Assembly: GCA_025093555.1 (NCBI GenBank) | Contig: JAIWNF010000007.1 | Location: 1 to 64,000 of the forward strand | Length of the DNA stretch: 64,000 bases | Reading direction: 5' to 3' | Source of the DNA: Circinella umbellata | Taxonomy: Eukaryota > Mucoromycota > Mucoromycetes > Mucorales > Lichtheimiaceae | In this document: positions 11,064 through 21,955 of the stretch, one piece after another | How the letters are laid out: the number at the start of each line of letters is the position of its first letter | Position numbering within the stretch: the first letter of the stretch is position 1 | Program-made: the position numbers and the translations under genes | Notes under the pieces: generated by a model | Databases searched by the model: none | What the model was told of the DNA's origin: nothing | Seen by the model: only the letters and a program-made list of their open reading frames with translations

Positions 11064-12044
11064 CAAAATACTTATTCGGCCCCGGATGGGATATGGGGTC
11101 AAAGTGTTCTCCCCCCCAATTTTCATATTTATTTAAAGTCAGATATACGTCACCAAGACAGAAATTTTCACTTCATAGGAGAGAAAAAGAATAAAAAAAA
11201 CGCTAAGTCAGCATCATAGGCATAAAAAAATTCTTTTGTTAACGATTCTCATTCGATATATGGCCGTGTTAAAAATATACAATAAGAAGATGATGAAACG
11301 AGAATAAGCATTAGTGAATATGTAATGGCTTGTTTAAAATAAGGTCAGGACAAACAAATAGAGGTAAAAAAAATCAGAACGGCTATTAATAATAATATGT
11401 GTACGGTATTAGATGACTTTCTCGTTTTCTTTTATTTTTGTTTATAAATCTACTAGATTAAATTAAGGATTGCAGAAGGAATTAACGAAAACAATCTCAT
11501 AATCTTTGTTTCAATAAATCGAGCTAGATGGAGTAAGTTATTTTTTTTATTTCCCTATAATAGAAAGCGGCAAAAAGAAAGGAATATACACGCTATAAAG
11601 TTTTTTCGTGTAAGTCACTAATTATTAAACACGTTTATTAATTTAGGGATTAATGGAACAACAAAATGATCTATTCAGGAAATGCTAATTCATTCTTTAC
11701 AACGGAAATCAACATACACGACCATATTTTATATATCAACAGCTACGCACCACTTGTGGATAATAACGAGTATTTCAGTTTTTTTTTACTCTTCAATATT
11801 CAGCAGACACCTGTTTCAGCTTAAATATTATTTCAACATACAAGTCTATCTGTTCAGTATTTTTTTACAACTTGACGATTGCCAAATGGACCAGGATTCA
11901 AGTTAACGGAAAGTTATTGTACTGTTATTATTGATGTTGATGGAAACCTGCATTGTTTTTTTTTTTTGTTTTTTTTTTTGATTTTTGGATATATATCACA
12001 CAAGGTAGTTTGGTGATTATTTTCATGATAGTAGTAGCTTAGAA
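11064..12044 (+). repeat. MULE left terminal inverted repeat (~981 bp)
   Basis: This is the reverse complement of 14972-15957. The pairing runs from the outer CAAAATACTTATTCGG to the inner ...GTAGTAGCTTAGAA. It contains mirrored copies of the same apparent short open frames, which are by-products and not genes. Confidence 0.9.
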
Positions 12045-12296
12045 GGATGTATATATAAATAAATGTGATCTCGTATTAAATATACAATTTATATTCAATG
12101 TGCTTGCAATAAGACAATGTTGTGGTGCCAAATCATTTAAACACTTCTCACTGTAAAAATGATTATTAATACAAAATAAAAGTCGTGTAACCGCATAGTA
12201 TAAGAAATTCCACATTTTATTTTTTTGTTGTTGTATCAATTCCAAATTATACATCTTCATTTCAAATCATTCAAAATCATTTTCAAGATCTTCGAA

Positions 12297-14780
12297 ATGT
12301 CTAACCAACATCTTGCTGCCACCAACGTTCATAACCCTATGGTTCTTAGACCTACTGTTGGACAAGAACGTTTAACAAAATGTAGAGTTGACGTTTATAA
12401 GGACCTTATTGCCAAACAGCCCGAAGTGACAGGGGAATGTTGGGTGTATAAAGATAAATACACTCTGAATAAGAAGCATGAGCAGATCAACAACAGAAAA
12501 AGAAAGGCTCCACAATCAGATACTGTTGATAATGAATCTGATCGGCTTGATGCAAGTGATACTGAAGAACGTAATGATTGTATAATATAGGAAATATTAA
12601 TAGTAGTAACTCTGAATAATTGTTTATTAATTATAATAATACCTTGTTTGCTTTTTTTACTATTTAAGCTGTCGTTTCATCTGAAAATAAAAAGCGTGTT
12701 ATTCTTTGGAAAATTCGCTTCCAGTGCCATCGTAAAGCTAGAAGTGAAAAAAAGAAGATTCAAGTTATTGATGATGAAAATGACGAATATGATGAAGATG
12801 GGATGCAACGTCGTCCAATTCAAAAAAAATCAAAGAATATTGGATGTAAAGCACAACTTATGGTGTACTGTTATGAAGATGATGAAGATAACGTTGAGTT
12901 TGCTTATGTCAATGAGCATAACGGTCATGTCCCGGGTAGTATTGGCGATGTTCAGTATCTCCGTAAATCAAAAGAGTTGAATGAACGAATTCTTGAGGAG
13001 TTACATAAAGGATATAACGTACGTGATGTTAAGCGTTTTCTTCAACGCGAATATCAACATGTAGCAAAAGGTAGCCGTTTTGGTCATATAAACACAGTTG
13101 ATGTTTATAATATTCTTTGTAAATATCGTGAAGAATTGTGCTGCCTGGATAAAGATGATTTCACATCTGTGAAAAAACAACTAGAAGTTTTTCGAAACTT
13201 ACAGTATCATGTGTGGATTGATGTCACAGACGGTGAAAATTCCAGTGAACGCCTAACATCAAAAGATTTTGCTTTTGGATTTGTTGCTCCTTGGCAACTT
13301 GCATATTTTGAAAAGGCCCAATTTGTTTCTTTGGATGCAACCCATGATGTGTCAAAATATAAAGATGGCGTTTTGTATACTATGGTTGTACGGGATCCTA
13401 TTGCTGGACGTGGGGTTCCTATTACTTATTTGTTAACAAATGATTTGTCATCAAAACCCCTTCTTGGTTGGTTCCGTTCATTAGCAACAATTGGATTAAA
13501 TCCACAACGTTTCACAATTGATAATAGCTTGCCTGAAGATAATGCGATTGTTCAAGTTTGGCCTGGCTGTTCAATTCAACATTGTATTTGGCATGTCATG
13601 CGAGCTTGGATGCAAAACGTTCAAGCAAAAATACATGGATCAATTGGGCGAACACCAAGTCAAGCAAAAACACATATTAGACCGCGCTTGAAGGAACTTA
13701 TGTATGAAAAAAACACAGAACGGTTTCATGCACTTCTTAGTAATTTTCTTACTGAATTTCAAGATTCCCAACGTGAATTTATTACATACTTTAAGACATA
13801 CTATGTTGATAAATGGGATGGACGAGCATATGAACGGTGGAATTGCTCATATCAACCACATGTTTTCCATGCGATGTCTACAAATAACTACGTTGAAGTA
13901 AGGATAAAAAATTAAACAGTATCTCATATATAACTATATCTATACTTATACTTTCATGACATTATTTCAGAGCTGGCATAACCAATTGAAAACCGTATAT
14001 TTAAAACGCAAACGCACACATCGACTTGATGTATTAATTAACCTTCTTGTTGATGATGTCTCGTTTGATGTTACTGAAGAAGTAAAACGGCTGTCTGTTA
14101 ATGTAGGCAGAATGGGATCTACTGAGCGACGTCTTCGTGCAAATGAAATCAAAGCAGAGAAGGAGCAAAGGTCGAGGAGTCCATCATCAATCATTCATGT
14201 GTCTGATTCTGAATATTCTGTTGTGTCATTCAACAACAATGCACATAACGCCATATATATCGTATTATTATCGTTCTTCTTATGAATATCTCATGTTGAT
14301 TACTATTGTTATTAACAGCCGTTTTTTATTGTTGAATAGGTTAAAGCTGATAATAATCAAGTTGCCTCTTGTACTTGTCCTGATTATCAACGACATTTTT
14401 TTCCATGTAAACATATGTTTTATGTTGAGTTAAATGACCCATCTGTAACAGTTCGACCTCAAATAACAAATCACCGTGTTTGGGATCAAGAAATGACAGT
14501 ATCCACCATCTCTTCTTCCACATCTCATCATATCGACCATCCAAATCCATCAACAAATAAAGATCAGCTTCAAGCTGCCATTAATCGCCTTGTATCTCGC
14601 GCGAATGCATTGAAGCGTCGTGTCAATAGATCCGCTATTGCCAGCAATAATAACAATAATAGCAATATAAACAACATTATTCAACAAATAGATGCATTAA
14701 CACAAAACATATCAAATGTTGACTCTGATCTTGATGATGTTCTTTCTCTTCCTCCTAACTCCAATTTCCAACTCCAGTAA
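12297..14780 (+). CDS. MULE transposase with C-terminal SWIM zinc finger
   Basis: Inferred exons are 12297-12573, 12669-13897, 13971-14261 and 14340-14780. All junctions are GT-AG and in phase, giving 745 aa. The N-terminal region includes a Cys/His segment near 'WKIRFQCHRKAR'. The DDE core shows 'FVSLDATHDVSKY' (first Asp), 'RFTIDNSLPEDNA' (second Asp), a Cys/His block 'CSIQHCIWHVMRAW' and 'TNNYVESWHN' (Glu, split across the exon 2/3 junction). The SWIM finger is CTCPDYQRHFFPCKH (CxC...CxH). An Asn-rich tail follows. ATG 12297 was chosen because the upstream in-frame extension is low-complexity leader. No stop or frameshift is visible, so the protein may be active. It would bind the long inverted repeats and excise the element. 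Confidence 0.85.
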
Positions 14781-14971
14781 AAATAACCATCCATTTTTTT
14801 ATATTCTATCCATTTCTCTTTTATTACTTTTTTTATCACTATATATTTAAACGTATACATTATAATGTTACTATTATTATCATCATTGTCATCAAATAAG
14901 CACAATTTTCGTTCTTCCCATTTAAAAAAATATATTCTCTTACCATTATTATAAAACATAAAAGCGTTTTA

Positions 14972-15957
14972 TTCTAAGCTACTACTATCATGAAAATAAT
15001 CACCAAACTACCTTGTGTGATATATATCCAAAAATCAAAAAATAAAAACAAAAAAAAAAAACAATGCAGGTTTCCATCAACATCAATAATAACAGTACAA
15101 TAACTTTCCGTTAACTTGAATCCTGGTCCATTTGGCAATCGTCAAGTTGTAAAAAAATATTGAACAGATAGACTTGTATGTTGAAATAATATTTAAGCTG
15201 AAACAGGTGTCTGCTGAATATTGAAGAGTAAAAAAAAACTGAAATACTCGTTATTATCCACAAGTGGTGCGTAGCTGTTGATATATAAAATATGGTCGTG
15301 TATGTTGATTTCCGTTGTAAAGAATGAATTAGCATTTCCTGAATAGATCATTTTGTTGTTCCATTAATCCCTAAATTAATAAACGTGTTTAATAATTAGT
15401 GACTTACACGAAAAAACTTTATAGCGTGTATATTCCTTTCTTTTTGCCGCTTTCTATTATAGGGAAATAAAAAAAAATAACTTACTCCATCTAGCTCGAT
15501 TTATTGAAACAAAGATTATGAGATTGTTTTCGTTAATTCCTTCTGCAATCCTTAATTTAATCTAGTAGATTTATAAACAAAAATAAAAGAAAACGAGAAA
15601 GTCATCTAATACCGTACACATATTATTATTAATAGCCGTTCTGATTTTTTTTACCTCTATTTGTTTGTCCTGACCTTATTTTAAACAAGCCATTACATAT
15701 TCACTAATGCTTATTCTCGTTTCATCATCTTCTTATTGTATATTTTTAACACGGCCATATATCGAATGAGAATCGTTAACAAAAGAATTTTTTTATGCCT
15801 ATGATGCTGACTTAGCGTTTTTTTTATTCTTTTTCTCTCCTATGAAGTGAAAATTTCTGTCTTGGTGACGTATATCTGACTTTAAATAAATATGAAAATT
15901 GGGGGGGGGGAGAACACTTTGACCCCATATCCCATCCGGGGCCGAATAAGTATTTTG
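14972..15957 (-). repeat. MULE right terminal inverted repeat (~986 bp)
   Basis: This is the inverted partner of 11064-12044. It has a slightly longer G-run (15901-15910) and A-run, consistent with homopolymer slippage. Confidence 0.9.
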
Positions 15958-15966
15958 AGCAGACCA
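15958..15966 (+). repeat. Target-site duplication, right copy (AGCAGACCA)
   Basis: This is the duplicate of 11055-11063. The LINE reading frame continues from here. Confidence 0.88.
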
Positions 15967-17520
15967 CATAACGCATAGACAGCTCTATTACGACCTCTTG
16001 GCAGCACCTGGCATGACAATAGCTCTCCCTCGGCCTTAGCATATCTAGGTTATCCACTATACTATAATTAGCGTCAACTCGAGAGTTTTCTTGATCACAT
16101 CTATCACAAGATCGAACATCACGTTACCTTAGTCGAACAAAAAAGAGTGTCAGTTAAAGGAAAATCTATAGTCGCAAACTCACTCTTACTAGCTCGCCTA
16201 TGGCATATCCTCTGTGCTTGTATTGTGCCTCAGAAATGACTGACCCAATGTGAAACACTAGTTTATAAGTAGATACTTTCCCTTTTTTTCTTTCCTCATT
16301 GGACACACGTTTGTGCTCCTAAAGAGTATGATAGACTAGGCATTGTCAATATATGAGAACAATATTGTGCTCTATATTTAATTTATATACAACGCCTTAT
16401 GTCGCCATCCAACACATCGCCCAGCTCTCCTTATATCTCAACATTTATACAACATCTTTTACAACTTTATATGGATCAAATTTCGCCATACATCATACTA
16501 TTCAAATTATCAGCACTTAAACGGCTTTACTCCCATTCACCACATTTAAAACATTCATTTAACGTGGCAGAACAACTCCCCTCTTTTACTATTCCATCAT
16601 CAACGTCAATGTCTGCTCTCATGGATTTACCTTTATGCACCATACTATTATCGTCACCAAATACATCAGTACTGACCACTACCTCACCAAAATTTCTAGT
16701 CTCAGATATGTATCCTTGGTCACCAGAGTCTAACTCTCTTATTCTCCAATCTCAGGGCCAAATGCCACCAATGATCGAATACATCAGTACTCAAATATTC
16801 CTTGATAATTTAGAATTACACGCCTCAATTGCTAATGCTCTACAACCTCACCATGCTATACGCAACTGGAATGACAAACAAATTAATTTATCATCATGGC
16901 TTTTACCACCTATTACTAATACATATACCCCACGAAACAGACCTCCGCGTCCCATTCTAATTATGCACACTAGCCCTAGATGACTACGCCGCTATTGGCA
17001 TTTTCAAGGTACCTCGTCTCCTCCTTCTACCTCCTTAGTTATCAACTCGGCACTGTTACTTTTAGCCTGGCGACGTTTTTGACGTTTTCAACTTCCTCAT
17101 CGTATCTGTACCACCTGGTGGCGATTTCTCCCTTGACCATATTTCCAACAAAGAACAGCTACATCAAGTTTTTCCCAGTAGACACACCTCCGATATATGT
17201 CTAATATGTGATGAAGAAGTGGAAACACTTAAGCATTTTGTACTTGACTGTCCCTTGAAATGCACCTTTTGGAATATCGCATTACCCAAGATTCATGCTC
17301 CTGACAACATTACTCGTGATGACATATGGAAAGCCCTCTAACTTTAAACGTCCTCTTCACGACATCCTTTTCTACACCATCATTTAGATGTTCTTGGATT
17401 AATATTTCAAACGATATGGGCCATGCATTGGCGTACGGTCATTGATGGCCACCACTGGTCATTTCTTATAGCTGAAGATCACTTAGATAGTCTCATATCT
17501 CACTATCCCTACTCATAGTT
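15967..17520 (+). pseudogene. LINE reverse transcriptase, 3' part of split copy
   Basis: The sequence resumes the LINE open frame directly after the MULE duplication. Conserved pieces include 'ALAYLGYPLYYN', 'VKGKSIVANSLLLARLWH' (thumb/connection region of LINE polyproteins) and, near 17190-17260, a C-terminal zinc-binding segment, CLICDEEVETLKHFVLDC. Multiple stops and frame changes occur. The middle (16399-16983) is open but has diverged. No poly-A tail or target duplication was identified, although homology fades at about 17,520. Confidence 0.72.
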
Positions 17521-18277
17521 CCTAACTGCTTAATATAAAATTTGGGCCCATAGTGTCGTATGGATGGGAAAATAAGTGAATAAGGTAAGATAAATAAAAC
17601 GGATATAAATAGATAACAAAGTAGAAGTCTTGTGAGAATCAATTAGGTCTTTTATTATATGAAATAAAGTATCAAGATAAAAAGATGATTTTATATTATT
17701 TAATTTTAAGGCTATATTTATATTCTTTGGTATATAATTTCCCTATCCTACGATTATGAGTTCACTTGTTGTTTTAGTTTCAGCATATTGATAAATGATA
17801 TTTTTATATTATTATTACTATTGGTGTATGATTATAATTGGTATATTATTATTGTTATATGTTTCATTTGGTATGATTTGCTTAATATGGTATAATAGAG
17901 AAGTAACCGATATTATTATGTTTGAGTTAGATCGGTGTAGATTATTATTATTTATTTTTGATGGTGGGTAGGAATATCACACAGAGCCCCAATAAAAATA
18001 CATATTCATACAAAAAATAATAATAATTAAAGATACGCTATACTTTAATAATTAAAATGACAAATGATTATCTTTATGAATAATATGTGTTGAATACAAC
18101 AATCCCAAAGACACAAAAAAAAAACCTCAATCTTTTTATTATTTGCTACTTTCGCTTTCGTACCCTTTTACTATTTGATTTACATTGTCCACTACTCTAT
18201 TGTATCCTCTCTCTTTCTTTTTATTTGTATTCTTTGCTCTTTCGATGGCAGCACACCCCTTTGATCCATTAATTATA
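17521..18277. other. Intergenic AT-rich stretch
   Basis: No coding or RNA feature was recognised between the LINE end and the miniature element. Confidence 0.3.
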
Positions 18278-18669
18278 CAGGATTTTGCATTCATTTCCGG
18301 ACACAACCTTCAATTTTTTCGTTTATAAGAGTAATTTTTTTCGCTTATGATATGCTATGGTTTTTCGCTTATGATGTCGGTGTTTTTCGCTTATGATAGC
18401 ATTAATTTTCGCTTGTAATACCTATATAATTTCTTACTTATGAGGTCTAAGAGATTTACAAAAATGATAGGGGGAGTTTTTCGCGACTAATACCAATTTT
18501 TCTTTAATATTTGCTGCATCTGCTTTTACGGGATTAACCAAGTATCATATATCATAAGCGAAAAACACCGCCATCATAAGCGAAAAATATAGCATATCAT
18601 AAGCGAAAAAATTCAACATCATAAGCGAAAAAATTGAAGATTGTGTCCGGAAATGAATGCAAAATCCTG
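18278..18669. mobile_element. 392-bp miniature inverted-repeat element with iterated subterminal motif
   Basis: The ends CAGGATTTTGCATTCATTTC and its complement are inverted repeats extending past the CCGGACACAA block. The element is flanked by TA on both sides (18276-18277 and 18670-18671). Each arm carries several copies of TTTTTCGCTTATGA, in one orientation in the left arm and the opposite in the right arm. There is no coding capacity. The TA flank suggests mobilisation by a Tc1/mariner-type transposase, but that is inferred from the duplication alone. Confidence 0.8.
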
Positions 18670-19299
18670 TACATGTGACTATCATAATACCACCGGATTA
18701 TATATAAAAAAAGACATAAAGATTGGGAATACAATATATAAGATATCATAAAATGACTGATCCATACCAATGAAATATAGAAGGACAGGGATATAAACGA
18801 CTGCAATAGCAGAAATACAACAATACAAAGAAATAAAGACGACTGAAAACCAGTGATACAAAATAATAGAATGAATCAAAAATTATATATTAATAAGACT
18901 AATTAATAAATCATTATGAGGACTTGATCAAACGGACTCTCTTATTCCTTCACATACTATAAATGGGACTTGAGATGCGACTTGACTAATCCGAGCCAAG
19001 AAAATAAAAAAGTGAGAAAAGGGAAAATAGTCTGTTATTTATTGTTGAGTGAGTGTGTGATTTAAATAGTTGTCATAATACATGACAGAGAAAAATCATT
19101 ACTATGACCAATTTCATAGTGGCACGACTTTTGGTTGCTGTCGTAATTTGTCATATCAAAATGTCAGTGACACATATTTGATTTATGCTGCATTTTAAAT
19201 ATATTGTATTGCATACAACACAAACAGTGGCGTGGATGAAATTAATAGGTGTGCATTCGAAGTTTTTCTTGGCGATGCTAGACAATACCTGTTTACTGA
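18670..19299. other. Spacer with short palindrome
   Basis: No gene was recognised. TGTCATAATACATGACA at about 19069-19085 is a short palindrome just upstream of the helicase remnant and might belong to its parent element. Confidence 0.25.
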
Positions 19300-19714
19300 T
19301 CCGCATAATTGATGCAGATGATCCAGATGTCGCAGCAGTAAGTTATCCAACTAAATATCTCCAATCTTTGACTTCAGGTGGCATCCCATCACATGCATTG
19401 AATCTCAAAAATGGAATTGCCACTGTTTCTTTAAGAAATCTTAACCCAGATGCAGGTCTGTGTAATGGAACCAAAGGTTTTTGTTACAGCACTTTCGGAT
19501 CACAGCATTGTAGTAAAAAGGATTGACATGGATCATAATGGTGAGGAATACTACATTCCTAGGATCAATATGTGCACTACGACGCAAGGAGAGTGCACAT
19601 TCATTATTTGTCGTTGTCATACAGAAACCTTTATCTGTTCACAGTCAATTATATGTCGCTCTTTCTCGAGCAACTGGCCCTGACAACATTCGAACTGCTA
19701 CGGTATTGACCTAA
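19300..19714 (+). pseudogene. PIF1/Helitron-type helicase C-terminal fragment
   Basis: Three frames in succession carry the conserved C-terminal sequence of PIF1-like helicases found in Helitrons. These are 'VSYPTKYLQSLTSGGIPSH' and 'SLRNLNPDAGLCNGTK', then 'GEEYYIPRINM', then 'QLYVALSRATGPDNI' ending in TAA. The last is the helicase motif VI region. At least two frameshifts and small deletions separate the pieces. The Walker A portion and Rep nuclease are absent, so this is a dead fragment of a Helitron or of a PIF1-family gene. Confidence 0.8.
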
Positions 19715-19731
19715 CCAAATTTTCCTCCACC

Positions 19732-20239
19732 GACCTCCCTACTATAGTAAACATTGTTTATCATGAGATGTTACCTGCATCTCCATAAATTATCACCTCA
19801 ATAATATATTATCTAATTTCATTTTTTTACAGTCATATCAAATATAATCCATATTTTTTCTTTTACCTTTTTGTAGCTGCATATTTCTTTGATTTAGATC
19901 TATCTCTGTATAATGAATATATATCGATAGCTTTTCTGTTACAAGATTCTATTTCAGCATTTGTTGTGCTTCACTGGGAAGAGAAACCGTATACTGTTAA
20001 ATGACCTGGAGCAAAGTGGGAGCTCATTTAATGGAGCAAAGCGAAGCAGGAAGAAGTTTTCTCATTAGCATTAGTTGTATAAAGGTACTTTTTTATGACG
20101 TAAACTTTCCTAATAAAGTAATTCTAGCCTGGTTCCGATTTTGCCAAAGAAAAAAAAAAAGGTTGAATTTTTTTATTAAGAAAAAAATTTTAAGGTTTTT
20201 TTTTTTCTCGTTGTCAACTCTATATAAAAAAGTACTATC
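19732..20239. other. Upstream region of WKF-domain gene
   Basis: AT-rich, with long A and T runs just before the start codon and a TATATAAAAAAG motif at 20221-20232. No separate gene was recognised. Confidence 0.3.
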
Positions 20240-21358
20240 ATGGCAGCAGAAGAAGCAGTAACGAAAACACATAACAAAGAAAAGAAAGAGAAAAAGGAAA
20301 AGAAACAAAGCAAAAAGGTATTGTTGCTTACTCCATTTTCACTCTAGATCTGATCTGAATAAAAGATTAAACTTTTTAATTATAAACGATCGATCTTGTC
20401 GATCCATTAATTAATTCATTAAATTAATTAAATTTGAAATTAGGAAAAAAAAGAGAAAGAGAAAGTAAAGGAAGATAAAGAAGAAAAAATTGATGATTTA
20501 AAAAAAGAGAAAAAAAAGAAAAAGGATAAGAAACGAAAGGCTGAAGAACAGGATGATTCCAAGTCAAACAAGAAACAAGCTGTAAAAGAAGTCTTCATAC
20601 CAGGTTTGTAATAAATGATGGTGGTTCTTTTTTTTTTCTATAAGTGGAGCGCATAATATGTATTAAAATTAAACTTTATCTGCTTGATACATATAATCAT
20701 ATATTAGACGGGATACAATATCTTCGTACATTCCATTCTAATAAAAATGAATGGAAATTCAAAAAGATGTGCCAAGTATGGTGTTTACAACACATGTATG
20801 ACGAGAATGTAGTAAGTTTTCTTTCTTTTTAGGTTAATTGTTGAAAATTCTTGTTTATGGGGGAGAAGAGAAAAGAGTTGGGGGAGGGGATAAATGATAT
20901 TAAGGTAAGATATGGGTAATAAATAATAATTATAATATGGTGGTAGTACAAATTGATTGAAATCCTAATTATATTTCTATTTAGATGAGTGATAATGATT
21001 TTGACATTATGTTGGATTATATGAAAGATATGAAAGGGCAAGCTCGTACGGTAATTATTATTAATGGATAAAAAAAGTCGGGCGATATTATAGGTTGATA
21101 GATAATAATGATAAACTTGTTTGTGGCGTATCATCGTTTATATAGAAAACAATACATGAAGCACAAGAAAAGATACCCCCAGAGCCCACAGACGTCGATA
21201 ATGATATTTTTGACGCAGAAGCGGCATTAAATGCAGTACCAGTATCATCCTCTGGCGCAGCAGAACAGCAAGAAACAAATCAACAGGAAGACCAAGAGAG
21301 TGATACACCCGTGATCAAAAGGGCTCGAGCAATTGTTAGAGTATTAATAGTTGATTAA
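20240..21358 (+). CDS. WKF-domain protein (C7orf50-like)
   Basis: Inferred exons are 20240-20317, 20444-20603, 20645-20811 (or 20708-20811), 20985-21050 and 21146-21358. The longer form gives 227 aa. The N terminus is a very Lys/Glu-rich basic segment of about 75 residues, likely nuclear or nucleolar. The WKF domain follows. It is recognised from 'LRTFHSNKNEWKFKKMCQVW', 'LQHMYD' and 'MLDYMKDMKGQART', which match the family containing human C7orf50, a protein linked to ribosome biogenesis. The tail is acidic. The exon 3 acceptor is ambiguous. Both choices keep frame, with the upstream one following a strong polypyrimidine tract and the downstream one giving a tidier domain start. Confidence 0.78.
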
Positions 21359-21955
21359 ATAAATGCATTAAAATTAGTGCACTTATTCAAATACGGAAAG
21401 CACGGTCCGATAATGGAAATAAACTAAGCAAAGTGATGTAAAATATTATTTTTGGAAGGGCACGGATTTTAAACGGGAGTGGCAACAAATTTGGGATAAG
21501 TTTTTTTTGGAGTTTGGGGGGAGAATGGAAAAAAGTTGAGGTGATTTTTTTTTTTGGGGGGGGGGAAGGGGGAGAGGAAGAGAATATATAACAACAAAGG
21601 AAGGTGGTGCAAAAGTATAATATGTTGCAGCACCATAGGAAGATTGTATATAAACATATCATCTATTATATATATACATCACACACATAAACACATAAAC
21701 ACATAGATACTCAAATTACCTCCTTTTTTGTATTTCAAACCTTCTCCTTTATTTTTTAAACACGTATACTTTTTTATTTTATTTTTTCTACTTTCCTTTT
21801 CTTTCTTTCTTTCTTTCTTTCTCTTTTTTTTATTTTTTTATACTTTTCTTTCATAAAGAACTTTTAAAAAGTTAACCCCTTCTCTTTCTTTATTCCTTTT
21901 TCTTTCTCTTTTTTTTTCTTCTTTTTTTCTGTGTAAAAAAAAAAATAACTTGATA
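21359..21955. other. Promoter/5' leader of GATA-PHD gene, homopolymer-rich
   Basis: This contains G-runs (about 21556-21570), long pyrimidine tracts (21720-21935) including a TTTC repeat (about 21799-21822), and an A10-12 run just before the start. Pyrimidine tracts of this sort are typical of fungal promoters. No gene was recognised. Confidence 0.35.

Larger units (their letters stand above)
11064..15957 (+). mobile_element. MULE (Mutator-like) DNA transposon with ~980-bp inverted repeats
   Basis: The 4,894-bp element begins CAAAATACTTATTCGG and ends with the inverse. It is flanked by the 9-bp duplication AGCAGACCA at 11055-11063 and 15958-15966. Left arm 11064-12044 and right arm 14972-15957 are near-identical inverted copies. 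They differ mainly in lengths of A/T and G/C homopolymers. The interior carries a four-exon MULE transposase that is open throughout. Deleting the insert and one duplication restores continuity of the surrounding LINE. The intact gene, long matching arms and clean duplication all suggest a recent insertion. Confidence 0.92.

Noticed and set aside
11682..11906. 74-codon frame, mirrored at 15111-15335
   Set aside because: It is the same sequence in both MULE arms, hydrophobic and low-complexity, and probably not a gene.
21387..21662. Minus-strand frames in the GATA-PHD upstream region
   Set aside because: Pro/Lys/Phe homopolymer composition arising from G and T runs.
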